A stretch of DNA of 64,000 bases from Sva-07 sp963829585 (GCA_963829585.1 CAWHJD010000008.1:1-64000), one strand, 5' to 3'. Numbered from the stretch's first letter, positions 44,111 to 52,574 are shown. A program made the numbers and translations. The notes: generated by a model from the sequence alone, not told the origin.

Positions 44111-45100
44111 TCAGGCCCCGGGTCGGGCAACGATGGCGCGGATCCCCGCTTCGATGTCGTTCGTCGACGGCAGGTAGATCGACTCGAGCGTCGGCGTGAA
44201 CGGCACGGGTGAGAACGGAGCGGCGATCCGTGCGACCGGCGCGTCGAGGTAGTCGAACGCCTCTTCCTGGATCTGGGCCGCGACCTCGGCGCCGAGCCCA
44301 CCGAAACGGACCGCCTCGTGGACCACGATCACCCGGTTGGTCTTGCGAACCGACTCGACGATCGTCGCCGTGTCGAGCGGCTGCAGGGTCCGCGGGTCGA
44401 TCACCTCGACGTCGATTCCGTCGGCCGCGAGCCTCTCGGCCGCGTCGAGCGCTTCATTGGCCATGCGTCCCCACGCCACCACGGTGACGTCACTGCCCAC
44501 GCGGGCGACGTTGGCCTCGCCGAGCGGAATCACGTACGGCTCCTCGGGCACCTCGGCCGACATGCCGAGCAGGCGCTTGTGCTTGATCATGAGCGTCGGG
44601 TTGTTCTCGCGGATGCAGGCGGTCATCAGCCCCTTCATGTCGTAGGGGTTCGACGGGTGCACGACCTTGAGACCGGGGATGTGGCAGAAGAGCGCCTCGA
44701 GCGACTGGCTGTGCTGCGCCGCCGCCGAGAGCCCGGCGCCACCGCCGGTGGTGATCGTGAGCGGGATCGTGGCGGCCCCGCCGAACATGTACTTCAGCTT
44801 GGCGGCCTGGTTGACGATCTGGTCGAACGCCACGCACAGGAAGTCCATGAACATGATGTCGACGATGGGCCGCAGCCCTGTGACCGCTGCGCCGACCCCG
44901 AGGCCGATGATGGCCTGCTCGCTGATGGGGGTGTCGACGACCCGTCGTTCGCCGAACTCGGCTTGGAGACCGGCATAGGTCTGGAACACGCCGCCGAAGG
45001 CGCCGATGTCCTCGCCGGCGCAGAAGACGTCGTCGTTGGCCGCCATCTCCTGGCGGACGGCCTCGTTGAAGGCCTGGCCGTAGGTGAGCTTGCGGGTCAT
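44111..45100 (-). CDS. Thiamine-dependent dehydrogenase E1 component, beta subunit
   Basis: A 329-residue beta subunit of pyruvate/acetoin dehydrogenase type: 'LTYGQAFNEAVRQEMAANDDVFCAGEDIG', 'DTPISEQAIIGLGVGAAVTGLRPI' (cofactor contact), 'LKVVHPSNPYDMKGL' and 'IDPRTLQPLDTATI'. Together with E1-alpha it would oxidatively cleave a 2-oxo acid or acyloin on thiamine diphosphate. The start overlaps the E1-alpha stop by four bases. Confidence 0.92.
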   Translation of the reverse strand: MTRKLTYGQAFNEAVRQEMAANDDVFCAGEDIGAFGGVFQTYAGLQAEFGERRVVDTPISEQAIIGLGVGAAVTGLRPIVDIMFMDFLCVAFDQIVNQAAKLKYMFGGAATIPLTITTGGGAGLSAAAQHSQSLEALFCHIPGLKVVHPSNPYDMKGLMTACIRENNPTLMIKHKRLLGMSAEVPEEPYVIPLGEANVARVGSDVTVVAWGRMANEALDAAERLAADGIDVEVIDPRTLQPLDTATIVESVRKTNRVIVVHEAVRFGGLGAEVAAQIQEEAFDYLDAPVARIAAPFSPVPFTPTLESIYLPSTNDIEAGIRAIVARPGA

Positions 45101-46086
45101 GCCGGCACCGCCGTCGCTTCGAGGGTGTACACGTCGACGAGCAACTGGTCGGGTGTCGGTACCGGGCTGTTCTCGGCGAACTCGATCGCGGTGTCGATGT
45201 CGGCTCGCAGTTCGGCCCACACGCCGTCGATGTCGTCGCGGGTTGCGGTGCCCATCTCGATGAGGCGTGCCTCGAACGTGAAGATCGGATCGCGCGCTCG
45301 CCACGCTTCGACCTCGTCGTCGGTGCGGTACTTGAGCCCGAGGTTCTGGATGCCGTGATGGTTGTAGTAGCGGTATGTCTTGGCCTCGATCAGCGACGGC
45401 CCGTCACCGCGGCGGGCGCGGTTGACGGCTTCGGTCGCCGCTTCGTGGATGGCCACGACGTCCATGCCGTCGACGATCACTCCGGGCATGCCGTAACCGG
45501 CGGCACGGTCGACGATGTCGGTGATCGCCATCGTCTTGTCACGAGCGGTGAACTCACCGTATTCGTTGTTCTCGCAGACGAAGACCACCGGGAGCTTGAG
45601 CGCGCAGGCCATGTTGGCCGCTTCGTGGAATGCGCCGATGTTGGTGGAACCGTCGCCGAAGAACGGGACCGCCACGTTTCCGTTGCCCTTGTACTTGTTG
45701 GCGAAGCCGGCTCCGACCGCGATCGGGGTGCCGGCTCCGACGATGCCGTTGGCGCCGAGCATGCCGACATCCAGGTTCGAGATGTGCATCGACCCGCCCT
45801 TGCCCTTGCAGTACCCGGTCGACTTCCCCATGAGCTCGGCCATCATCTCGTTGAACTGGCCGCCCTTGGCGACGAGATGGCCGTGCCCGCGGTGCGTCGA
45901 GGTGATCTGGTCGTCGTCGGTCAGCGCGGCGCACACGCCTGCGGCGACTGCCTCCTGGCCGACGTAGAGGTGGAGGAATCCGGGAAGCTTCGCCGCTTCG
46001 GCGAGCCTTCCCGCAGCCTCCTCGAACAGTCGGATCCGCACCATCCGTCGGTGCATGTCCATCTGCAACTCGGTCGAGAGTTCCAT
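45097..46086 (-). CDS. Thiamine-dependent dehydrogenase E1 component, alpha subunit
   Basis: A 329-residue alpha subunit. The thiamine-diphosphate motif runs from GDG (144-146) to NN (173-174): 'FFGDGSTNIGAFHEA' then 'VCENNEYGEF'. 'STHRGHGHLVAKG' is the usual active-site His segment. Length and motifs fit the acetoin-dehydrogenase (AcoA)/pyruvate-dehydrogenase group, and the AcoX neighbour tips it to the acetoin type. True start is ATG 46086, sharing one base with the thiolase stop; the longer open frame upstream is out-of-frame thiolase. Confidence 0.92.
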   Translation of the reverse strand: MELSTELQMDMHRRMVRIRLFEEAAGRLAEAAKLPGFLHLYVGQEAVAAGVCAALTDDDQITSTHRGHGHLVAKGGQFNEMMAELMGKSTGYCKGKGGSMHISNLDVGMLGANGIVGAGTPIAVGAGFANKYKGNGNVAVPFFGDGSTNIGAFHEAANMACALKLPVVFVCENNEYGEFTARDKTMAITDIVDRAAGYGMPGVIVDGMDVVAIHEAATEAVNRARRGDGPSLIEAKTYRYYNHHGIQNLGLKYRTDDEVEAWRARDPIFTFEARLIEMGTATRDDIDGVWAELRADIDTAIEFAENSPVPTPDQLLVDVYTLEATAVPA

Positions 46087-47225
46087 CAGCGGCTCAGGAT
46101 CGTGACGCCGCTGATACCGGGCGCGCCGTAGACGTGGGTGTAGGCGACCTTGGGGTCGTTCGGCACCTGCCGTTCGCCGGCGTCGCCGCGCAACTGCAGG
46201 ACGTTCTCGTAGACCTGGCGCAGACCGGACGCACCGATCGGTTCGCCGTTGGCCAGACAGCCGCCGTCGGTGTTGACGGGCAGGCGACCGTTGATCTCGG
46301 TCTCGCCGTTGGCCAGCATCTGCTCCTGCTCGCCGTGCTCGCAGAATCCGTTCTCGGCCATGTGCATGATCTCGGCGCCGGCCTCGGTGTCCTGGAGCTG
46401 CGCGAGGTCGATGTCCTCCGGGCCGATTCCGGCCATCTCGAACGCCGCCTTGGATGCTGCAGACGTCGGTCCCGGGTCGTGCTCGAGCGCGATGGACGGC
46501 GCGAGCACCTCGAACGAGCCGAACTTGCGGGTGCGCACGGCGGCGGCCTGCAGATAGATCGGACGATCGGTGTACTGCTTGGCCTTGTCGGCGCGGCACA
46601 GGATCATCGCGACGCCGCCCTCACCGGGCGAGCAGAACATGTACTGCGTGAGCGGATACGAGAGCATCAACGAATCGAGGACCTCCTGCTCGCTGAGCGG
46701 CTTGCGGCGCCAGGCCATCGGGTTCAACGAACCGTTGCGGAACGCCTTGGAGGCCACCTTGGCGAGCGATGCCTGCGTGATGCCGTACTCGTGCATGTAC
46801 CGGGTGATCTTCATCCCGAAGAACTGGGTCGTGAGAGCCAGCCCGGAGCCGCCGTACCAGTCCTTGCCGCGCGGGCCCTTGATGCGGAACGCACCGGGCT
46901 CGTGCTTGTCGAACCCGATGGCCATGCCGATGTCGGCCGCGCCGGATTCGATCGTGTTCACGGCTTGAGCGAGCGCGGTACCACCGGTCGCGCAACCGTT
47001 CACGACATTGGTGAACGGGAGGCCGGTCAGCCCGACACGGCTGACCATGGTGTCGGCGGCGCCACCGTCCATCGATCCACCGACGGCGAACTGCATGTCG
47101 GACCATTGCTGACCACAGTCGGCGAGGGCGCGCCGGACGGCGACCACACCCTGGTCCATTCCCGAGATGCCGTCGTTGCGGCCGAACTCGTGCATCCCGA
47201 TGCCGACGATCGCGACGTTGCTCAT
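46086..47225 (-). CDS. Thiolase-family / lipid-transfer-type protein (SCP-x/Ltp-like)
   Basis: A 379-residue thiolase-fold protein. The nucleophile-position Cys78 is in 'FTNVVNGCATGGTALAQ', and the C-terminal 'DGGCLANGEPIGASGLRQVYE' replaces the usual GHPxGxTG with GEPIGASG, so the catalytic His is changed to Glu. Together with the adjoining DUF35 protein this matches the non-decarboxylating thiolase-like/Ltp2 arrangement, in which the pair performs a retro-aldol or C-C bond cleavage of side-chain CoA esters. Overlaps with neighbours are 4 bases (DUF35) and 1 base (E1-alpha). Confidence 0.85.
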   Translation of the reverse strand: MSNVAIVGIGMHEFGRNDGISGMDQGVVAVRRALADCGQQWSDMQFAVGGSMDGGAADTMVSRVGLTGLPFTNVVNGCATGGTALAQAVNTIESGAADIGMAIGFDKHEPGAFRIKGPRGKDWYGGSGLALTTQFFGMKITRYMHEYGITQASLAKVASKAFRNGSLNPMAWRRKPLSEQEVLDSLMLSYPLTQYMFCSPGEGGVAMILCRADKAKQYTDRPIYLQAAAVRTRKFGSFEVLAPSIALEHDPGPTSAASKAAFEMAGIGPEDIDLAQLQDTEAGAEIMHMAENGFCEHGEQEQMLANGETEINGRLPVNTDGGCLANGEPIGASGLRQVYENVLQLRGDAGERQVPNDPKVAYTHVYGAPGISGVTILSR

Positions 47226-47686
47226 GACTGGTCTCCTACGGAAGTGGTCTCAGGGGTCGAAGTGGACACGGGCGCGAATGCGTACGTGACGACCTGGTTG
47301 CCGTCGTCGTCGATGCAGAGTGGATCGAGGACCAACTCCATTTCCATGCCGATCACCAGCTTGTCCGGATCGGACTCGGTGAGGCGTCCCTCGACGCGAA
47401 GCTGCCCGTCGAGCTCGACGTAGCCGACGCCGTACGGCACGAAGTCGTCGCCGGTGGGGCCGAGGTAGGGCGGCGACTTCGGCGGGAAGGCCTGCACGGT
47501 CCACGTCCACAGCGTGCCCGTGGTGGCGAGTTCGACATCCTCCTGGGTGTTGAACATGCAGCGCGGACACCCGCTCTGACGCGGGAACATGTGGTTCCCG
47601 CAGTTCGTGCAACGGCTGCCCAGCAACGTGGGCTTGCCGTTGTCGATGGTGAAGATGCCATCGGCGACAGCGACGGTGGTGGTCAT
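47222..47686 (-). CDS. DUF35 (zinc-ribbon/OB-fold) acyl-CoA-binding partner of thiolase
   Basis: A 154-residue protein. A rubredoxin-like zinc ribbon with two CxxC motifs ('CTNC', 'CPRC') at about 26-43 precedes an OB-fold ('GTLWTWTVQAFPPKSPPY', 'GYVELDGQLRVEG'). DUF35 proteins form heteromers with thiolase-like enzymes and bind acyl-CoA. AAGGAG four bases before the ATG supports the start. TetR operator copy B lies 34-51 bases upstream, so this gene may begin an internal transcription unit reaching to E2. Confidence 0.9.
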   Translation of the reverse strand: MTTTVAVADGIFTIDNGKPTLLGSRCTNCGNHMFPRQSGCPRCMFNTQEDVELATTGTLWTWTVQAFPPKSPPYLGPTGDDFVPYGVGYVELDGQLRVEGRLTESDPDKLVIGMEMELVLDPLCIDDDGNQVVTYAFAPVSTSTPETTSVGDQS

Positions 47687-47719
47687 TGGTCTCCTTCGGT
47701 CGACCCCGCAGAGCGGACC

Positions 47720-47737
47720 TAACTGAATGATCGTTAA
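47720..47737. promoter_or_regulatory. TetR-type operator, copy B
   Basis: TAACTGAATGATCGTTAA: half-sites TAACTGA and TCGTTAA separated by 4 bp. It sits between the TetR gene and the DUF35 gene, overlapping the likely 3' end of the regulator gene. Matches copies A and C. Confidence 0.7.
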
Positions 47738-48380
47738 GGAACGACAGTAGCAGCGCGATCCCGGCCGATCCCCAGTGAAGCGCAGTGGGGGTCAGGATCG
47801 GGTCGTGCCGGAACCAGTCGTCGATCAGCGCGCCGATCTGTCGTTCGAAATCGTCTCGCGTGACGTCCAACGAGTCGACCTGATCGGCGTGTGACAGCCC
47901 GACGAGCAAGAGGTAGTACATCCGGACCTGTCCGGCGCTGAGGCCGGCAAGTTGTTCCAGTCGTTCGGCGTTCTCGCGCTGCCAGTGTCCGAGGAGTTCG
48001 GCGACCTCCGGTTGGCGGATCGCCGCGCAGTGCAGCTCGGCGACGAGGATCCGCGTCGCTGCGAACTCGGGCTGCAGCCAGTGCCGCGCGATCTCGCGTA
48101 CACCGGCCTCTCCCGGCAGTCGCGTCGTCGCGATGGCGTCGAGTTCGTGCTTGCTCGCCTCGACCAGCAAGGCGGCCTTGCCACTGAAGTGGCTGTAGAC
48201 CGCCGGCGTCGAAACGCCGGCCCGCCGGGCGATGTCGGCCAGCGTGGCGCCGTCATAGCCGAATTCGACACATGCCTCCACCGCCGCGCGGAGCAGGCGC
48301 TCGCGGGTCGGCGTGCCGTGTTCGTCGATCTTCGGTGGTCGACCGATCCGGCCGGGCGGCACCCCGGTTGGTTGGCTCAC
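47734..48380 (-). CDS. TetR-family transcriptional regulator, 3' end uncertain
   Basis: The DNA-binding domain is clear: 'RERLLRAAVEACVEFGYDGATLADIARRAGVSTPAVYSHFSGKAALL'-type, split across residues 26-72. The GTG start overlaps the ThuA stop by four bases. In the as-read frame there is no stop until 47250, inside DUF35 and out of its frame, giving an implausible 376 residues. A TAA at 47734-47736 in another frame would give about 215 residues, normal for TetR, so one indel near the 3' end is likely. It is the obvious candidate to bind operators A, B and C. Confidence 0.8.
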
Positions 48381-49153
48381 GCCGTGGCGCCGCGAGCCCA
48401 ACGGAGAGATCGTCGCAACAGCTCGGCATAGGCCGGTTGGTCCCACGACCCGCGCTCGATCTTCGGGTAGTAGTCGACGAGCGGCACCATGTCGTAGTGC
48501 CCACGGCAGTGCCCGAGCGTGTTGTACAGCACGGCCCCGGCACCGAGTGGGCGCACGTACATGACGAGGTGGTGGTCGTTCCCCGTCGTCCAGTCGGCTT
48601 CGACGAACCCGCGTGCGGTTCCCGACCAGACCGTGTGGAGCAGCGGCTCCAGTGCGTCGCGATCTGCGTGCTCCGACAGGTAGAGCTCGTCGTCGGTCTC
48701 GAACGGCTCGATGCCGGCCACCAGCCAGTGGTCGGGGTTCGACAGTTCCACCAGGTACGGCTGGATCGGCGGGTGCGCGACGAACTGCGACCCGAGTGTC
48801 TCGGCCCACACGGGGAACACCCGTGGCGAGTCGACGCCCTGCGGCGTACCGACGTCGAGCGCCGAGTTGGTGCCGTGGAGCGCCACCCAGCGACCGCCGT
48901 CTACCACCCACTGCCGGATCCGCTGCTGTGCCTCCACGCTGGGTCGAACGTTGCACGTGTAACTGACGAGGATCGAGCCGGCCGCGATGGCTTCGGCATC
49001 TTCGTAGTCGGGCTGGACCCTGACGCGGAACTCCTCGTGCTCGCCGAGCAGCTTCAACAATTCCAGGCGAGCGAAGTCGACGTCGTGGTACATCCCGCCG
49101 GCGACGAGCGTGACGTCGATCCGGCTCCCGATGGTGTCGTTCTGCGTGTTCAT
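48377..49153 (-). CDS. ThuA-like domain protein
   Basis: A 258-residue ThuA-fold protein: 'RIDVTLVAGGMYHDVDFARLELLKLL', 'GSILVSYTCNVRPSVEAQQRIRQWVVDGGRWVALHG' type central region, 'PIQPYLVELSNPDHWLVAGIEPFETDDELYLSEH' and 'GAGAVLYNTLGHCRGHYDM'. Distinct from but related to 9729-10538. ATG 49153 lies one base beyond the SDR stop, and the gene overlaps TetR by four bases. ThuA proteins are linked to glycoside/sugar catabolism, but this context is acyl-CoA metabolism, so the substrate is open. Confidence 0.75.
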   Translation of the reverse strand: MNTQNDTIGSRIDVTLVAGGMYHDVDFARLELLKLLGEHEEFRVRVQPDYEDAEAIAAGSILVSYTCNVRPSVEAQQRIRQWVVDGGRWVALHGTNSALDVGTPQGVDSPRVFPVWAETLGSQFVAHPPIQPYLVELSNPDHWLVAGIEPFETDDELYLSEHADRDALEPLLHTVWSGTARGFVEADWTTGNDHHLVMYVRPLGAGAVLYNTLGHCRGHYDMVPLVDYYPKIERGSWDQPAYAELLRRSLRWARGATA

Positions 49154-49154
49154 C

Positions 49155-49910
49155 TCAGAAGTCGACGCGCTTGAGGAACCCTCCGTCGACGGTGACGTTG
49201 ACACCGTTCACGTGGCGGGCTCTGTCGCTGGCGAGGAACGCAATGACGTCGGCGACGTCCTGGGCGGTTCCCAGTTCGCCGCCCGGGTGGGCCTTCGCGG
49301 TGGCGGCGTAGAAGTCGGCCATGTGATCCTTGATCATGTTCCAGTCGCCGCCTTCGATGAAGATCGGGCCCGGCGAAACCACGTTGCAGCGGATGCCCTG
49401 AGCGCCGAGCACCTGAGCTTGGCCGAGGGTCCAGTTGGTGACGGCGGACTTGAGCGCGCTGTAGCTCCCGGATCCTGACGCGAAGTGCTCGGCTGTCGCC
49501 GTCGTGCCGATGCTGATCAGCGATCCACCGCCGTCGGCGAGTGCCTCGCCGGCGGCGCCGACACCGTAGATCAGCGACATGAGATCGATGTTGAAGTTGT
49601 TGATCCAGCCCTCGGTGGAGCGCGCCGGCTTGCCGGAGGTGTTGTGCACGTAGATGTCGAGACCGCCGAGTTGTTCGACCGACGAGTTGACCCATGCGAC
49701 GAGTGCGTCGCTGTCGGCGACATCGACGACGCCCCCGACGACCGTTCCGAGCTGCGACAGCTCGGCAACGGCAGCGTCCACGCCCTCGGCGGTACGAGCG
49801 CAGATGGCCACGGAGGCGCCTTCGGCGAGCAGCGTCTCGGCGGCGGCCCGACCGATTCCCTTCGTCGCTCCCGTGATGAGTGCCTTCTTGCCGGTGAGTC
49901 CGAGGTCCAT
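49155..49910 (-). CDS. Short-chain dehydrogenase/reductase
   Basis: A 251-residue SDR: 'LITGATKGIGRAAAE', 'VHNTSG' in place of NNAG, catalytic Ser in 'SLISIGTTATAE' context and 'YSALK'. C-terminal 'GVNVTVDGGFLKRVDF' is typical. ATG 49910 is used because SDR homology starts at once; the preceding codons cover operator C. First gene of the long minus-strand operon SDR-ThuA-TetR-DUF35-thiolase-E1-AcoX-E2-VOC. Confidence 0.85.
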   Translation of the reverse strand: MDLGLTGKKALITGATKGIGRAAAETLLAEGASVAICARTAEGVDAAVAELSQLGTVVGGVVDVADSDALVAWVNSSVEQLGGLDIYVHNTSGKPARSTEGWINNFNIDLMSLIYGVGAAGEALADGGGSLISIGTTATAEHFASGSGSYSALKSAVTNWTLGQAQVLGAQGIRCNVVSPGPIFIEGGDWNMIKDHMADFYAATAKAHPGGELGTAQDVADVIAFLASDRARHVNGVNVTVDGGFLKRVDF

Positions 49911-49963
49911 GGTTGTCTCCTGTTGTCGCGGTGCGTTGAGCAGCTGTGGTTGTCCGCCGAACA

Positions 49964-49981
49964 TAACCGAATGGTCGTTCA
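49964..49981. promoter_or_regulatory. TetR-type operator, copy C
   Basis: TAACCGAATGGTCGTTCA: half-sites TAACCGA and TCGTTCA separated by 4 bp, between the divergent SDR (49910) and SnoaL (50020) starts. Matches copies A and B. Confidence 0.7.
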
Positions 49982-50019
49982 GTATCGACAGTCGGCGGCC
50001 GCGCGTCGTACCGTGCGCC

Positions 50020-50361
50020 ATGGCCGGAGATGCATACGACACGATCAAGAAATTCTGGGAGATCCAGGACGAGGGTGACTACGCCGCGTTGGCGCCGCTC
50101 TTCGCGGACGACGCGGAGGTGGTCGACCCCGTCTACGGCACGTTCGTCGGCGGCGACGCGATCGCCGGGTTCTTCTCGATGATGAACACCGAGATGGCCA
50201 AGGCCGGTGCCTCGTTCCGCCTGGTGGAGTTGGCGGGCGACGACACGGTCGCGTGGGCCCAGTGGGAGGCGACGACCTCCAAGGGCATCCGCCAGGGTGT
50301 CGGTGTGTACCGAGTGAGGGATGGCCGCCTCACCTACTACAAGGACTACATGAACCCATGA
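50020..50361 (+). CDS. SnoaL/NTF2-like protein
   Basis: A 113-residue cone-fold protein of the short SnoaL_2/ketosteroid-isomerase-like type: 'TIKKFWEIQDEGDYAALAPLFADDAEVVDPVYG', 'WAQWEATTSKGIRQGVGVYRVRDGRLTYYKDY'. This group includes isomerases and hydratases. It is divergent from the long operon across operator C and begins a plus-strand SDR unit, joined to the next SDR by an ATGA overlap. Confidence 0.75.
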   Translation: MAGDAYDTIKKFWEIQDEGDYAALAPLFADDAEVVDPVYGTFVGGDAIAGFFSMMNTEMAKAGASFRLVELAGDDTVAWAQWEATTSKGIRQGVGVYRVRDGRLTYYKDYMNP

Positions 50362-51125
50362 GCGGCCGGGTCGTGATCGTCACCGGTGCGGCATCGGGCA
50401 TCGGGCGTGCAACCGTCGAACGGATGGTCGGCCACGGTGAGTCCGTTGTCGCGGTCGATCGTCTGGCGGACGCGCTCGCATGGACGAGCGACTCCGAGCA
50501 CGCGGAGAGCATCCACACCGTCGTCGGGGACGTGACTTCCGACGACACCAACGCGGCCGCGGTCGCCGCTGCTGCGGAACGGTTCGGTCGGTTGGACGCC
50601 GCGGTCTTCAATGCGGGCGTGTCGATGGGTGGCGGTCTCCTCGATCTCCCGATGGAGGACTTCGACCGCGCCATCGCCGTCAACGTGCGGGCGGTCGCGC
50701 TCGGCATCCGTGCCGTCGCACCCGCTCTGCGTGCGAGTGGCGGTGGCCGCATCGTGGTCACGGCATCGACGTCGGGGATCGCCGGCGATCCGAACATGTG
50801 GGCCTACAACACAGCGAAGGGCGCGGTGATCAACCTCGTGCGCGCTTCGGCAATCGACCTCGGCGCCGACGGGATCACGGTCAACGCCGTGTGTCCCGGC
50901 CCGACCGAGACGGCGATGACCGCACGCCTGCAGTCCACGACGGTGTACGACGAACTTCGCCGTCGGATTCCACTGCAGCGCTGGGGGCAGGCCGACGAGA
51001 TCGCCGCGGTCATCGAGTTCCTGGCATCTGCCGACGCATCGTTCGTCAACGGGGCGGTCGTCCCCGTCGACGGAGGGATCACGGCCAACACCGGGCAGTT
51101 CCTGCCCCGGGCCGTCGATGACTGA
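50358..51125 (+). CDS. Short-chain dehydrogenase/reductase
   Basis: A 255-residue SDR with TGAASGIG, 'VFNAGVSMGGG' (FNAG), Ser in 'VTASTSGIAG' and 'YNTAK'. Asp after strand 2 ('VVAVDR') favours NAD(H). Sits second in the plus-strand unit SnoaL-SDR-SDR-TetR, whose promoter region contains operator C. Confidence 0.87.
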   Translation: MSGRVVIVTGAASGIGRATVERMVGHGESVVAVDRLADALAWTSDSEHAESIHTVVGDVTSDDTNAAAVAAAAERFGRLDAAVFNAGVSMGGGLLDLPMEDFDRAIAVNVRAVALGIRAVAPALRASGGGRIVVTASTSGIAGDPNMWAYNTAKGAVINLVRASAIDLGADGITVNAVCPGPTETAMTARLQSTTVYDELRRRIPLQRWGQADEIAAVIEFLASADASFVNGAVVPVDGGITANTGQFLPRAVDD

Positions 51126-51149
51126 CGCGTCTGTGCGATCGTGGACCGC

Positions 51150-51938
51150 ATGAGCCTGCTCGACCGATTCGATCTCTCCGGCCGTGTTGCCGTCGTCACC
51201 GGCTCCGGCCAGGGCATCGGTCGGGCGATCGCCTGGGGGCTCGCGGATGCCGGCTGCGATGTCGTGCTGAACGCCCGCCGGATGTCCGACCTCGAGGTCT
51301 CGGCGGCCGGTGTGGAAGAACGCGGTCGGCAGGCACTCATCGTCGCCGGCGACATCCGCGACCTGTCCGAGTCGTTGGCCGACCGGACCATGGAGCGTTT
51401 CGGTCGGCTCGACATCTGGGTCAACAACGTCGGCGGATCGGACGAGAAGACGACGAGGGCGCTGATCGACACCCCCGACGAGATCTTCCGCTCGCAGCTG
51501 GAACTCAACCTCACGTCCGCGTTCCAGGGCTGCAAGGCGGCCGCCAAGCGGATGGGTCCGGGTGGCTCGATCGTGAACATCAGCTCGGGCGCCGGTATGC
51601 GCGGATCGCCCTTCACCGGTCCGTATGCCGCTGCGAAGGCGGGGATGAACAACCTCACCGAGACGCTCGCGTTGGAGCTGGCGCCCGACATCCGGGTCAA
51701 CGCCGTGGCGCCCGGCCCGGTCGCCACCGAGGCCTTCTCGGAGGTGCTCGGCACCGACGGCCACCATGAGGCGATCGCCGCCGGGATCCCGCTCGGCCGG
51801 ATCGGCCGGCCCGACGACATCGCCGGCGCCGTGCTGTATCTCGTCTCGGATGCGGCGTCATGGGTGACGGGTCAGTTGATCCTGGTCGCCGGCGGGCGAA
51901 CCCACCGCACCCACCAGTACCGCCCGGCGGAGACCTGA
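51150..51938 (+). CDS. Short-chain dehydrogenase/reductase
   Basis: A 262-residue SDR with TGSGQGIG, 'VNNVGGSDEKTTRA', 'NISSGAGMRGS' and 'YAAAK'. 'LNARRMSDL' after strand 2 suggests NADP(H). It is the closest relative in the window of the SDR at 19054-19833 (shared 'TGPYAAAKAG/NGPYAVAKAG', 'APGPVATE/APGPVPTE'), so the two may act on related substrates. ATG 51150 is chosen; GTG 51141 is possible. TetR follows three bases later. Confidence 0.87.
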   Translation: MSLLDRFDLSGRVAVVTGSGQGIGRAIAWGLADAGCDVVLNARRMSDLEVSAAGVEERGRQALIVAGDIRDLSESLADRTMERFGRLDIWVNNVGGSDEKTTRALIDTPDEIFRSQLELNLTSAFQGCKAAAKRMGPGGSIVNISSGAGMRGSPFTGPYAAAKAGMNNLTETLALELAPDIRVNAVAPGPVATEAFSEVLGTDGHHEAIAAGIPLGRIGRPDDIAGAVLYLVSDAASWVTGQLILVAGGRTHRTHQYRPAET

Positions 51939-51941
51939 CCG

Positions 51942-52574
51942 ATGGTCGAGGCGACACGTGGTCGCGCGCTCGGCCGTCCGAAGAACACGGATTCGGCGGA
52001 GACGCGCCGGCGCATCCTCGACGTGGCCCGGGCGGCCTTCGCCAGCGGTGGATACGACGCGTCGACCAATCGTGACCTGGCCACCCAGGTCGGCATCACC
52101 GCCGGCGCGTTGTACTACTACTACCCGTCGAAGCTCGACCTGTACCTCGCCGTGCACGAGGACGTGCAGCACCGCATCTACGGCAGGTTCAACGAAGCCG
52201 CCGCCGGCGCCGAGGGCTTCCTCCGCAAGTTCGATGCGATCCTCGACGTCGCCCACGAACTGAACGAGAGCGACCCCACGTTTGCCGGGTTCATCGGGGC
52301 GACTCGCTCGGACATGCGGCGCCACCCCGAGATCGCGGCGTCGCTGTCGGGACACACCGAACGACGCGACGACTTCTTCCTTCGGCTCATCGACGCGGGC
52401 GTGACGGCCGGTGAGATCGAGGAGCGCAACCGTGAATTCACGGTGGAGTTCGTCTCGATCGTCCTGATCGGCCTGACCGACGGGGTCTCCGACGACTCCG
52501 AGCGCCATCAGCGTGCGATCACCTCGATTCAGATGGTGTTGCGCGGCGACCTGCTCAGGCCGTTGGAGGAGTGA
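51942..52574 (+). CDS. TetR-family transcriptional regulator
   Basis: A 210-residue regulator: helix-turn-helix 'RRRILDVARAAFASGGYDASTNRDLATQVGITAGALYYYYPSKLDLY'-type within residues 21-68, with the Tyr-rich 'YYYYPSK' turn, and an all-helical ligand domain. It closes the SnoaL-SDR-SDR unit. It may control its own unit or the SDR pair and P450 that follow. It is a second candidate binder of operator C. Confidence 0.9.
   Translation: MVEATRGRALGRPKNTDSAETRRRILDVARAAFASGGYDASTNRDLATQVGITAGALYYYYPSKLDLYLAVHEDVQHRIYGRFNEAAAGAEGFLRKFDAILDVAHELNESDPTFAGFIGATRSDMRRHPEIAASLSGHTERRDDFFLRLIDAGVTAGEIEERNREFTVEFVSIVLIGLTDGVSDDSERHQRAITSIQMVLRGDLLRPLEE

Noticed and set aside
47250..48380. Apparent fusion of a TetR regulator with an extra C-terminal domain
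   Set aside because: The extension is the DUF35 gene read in the wrong frame. The real DUF35 start, with its ribosome site and operator, lies inside it, so a missing stop through an indel is likelier.
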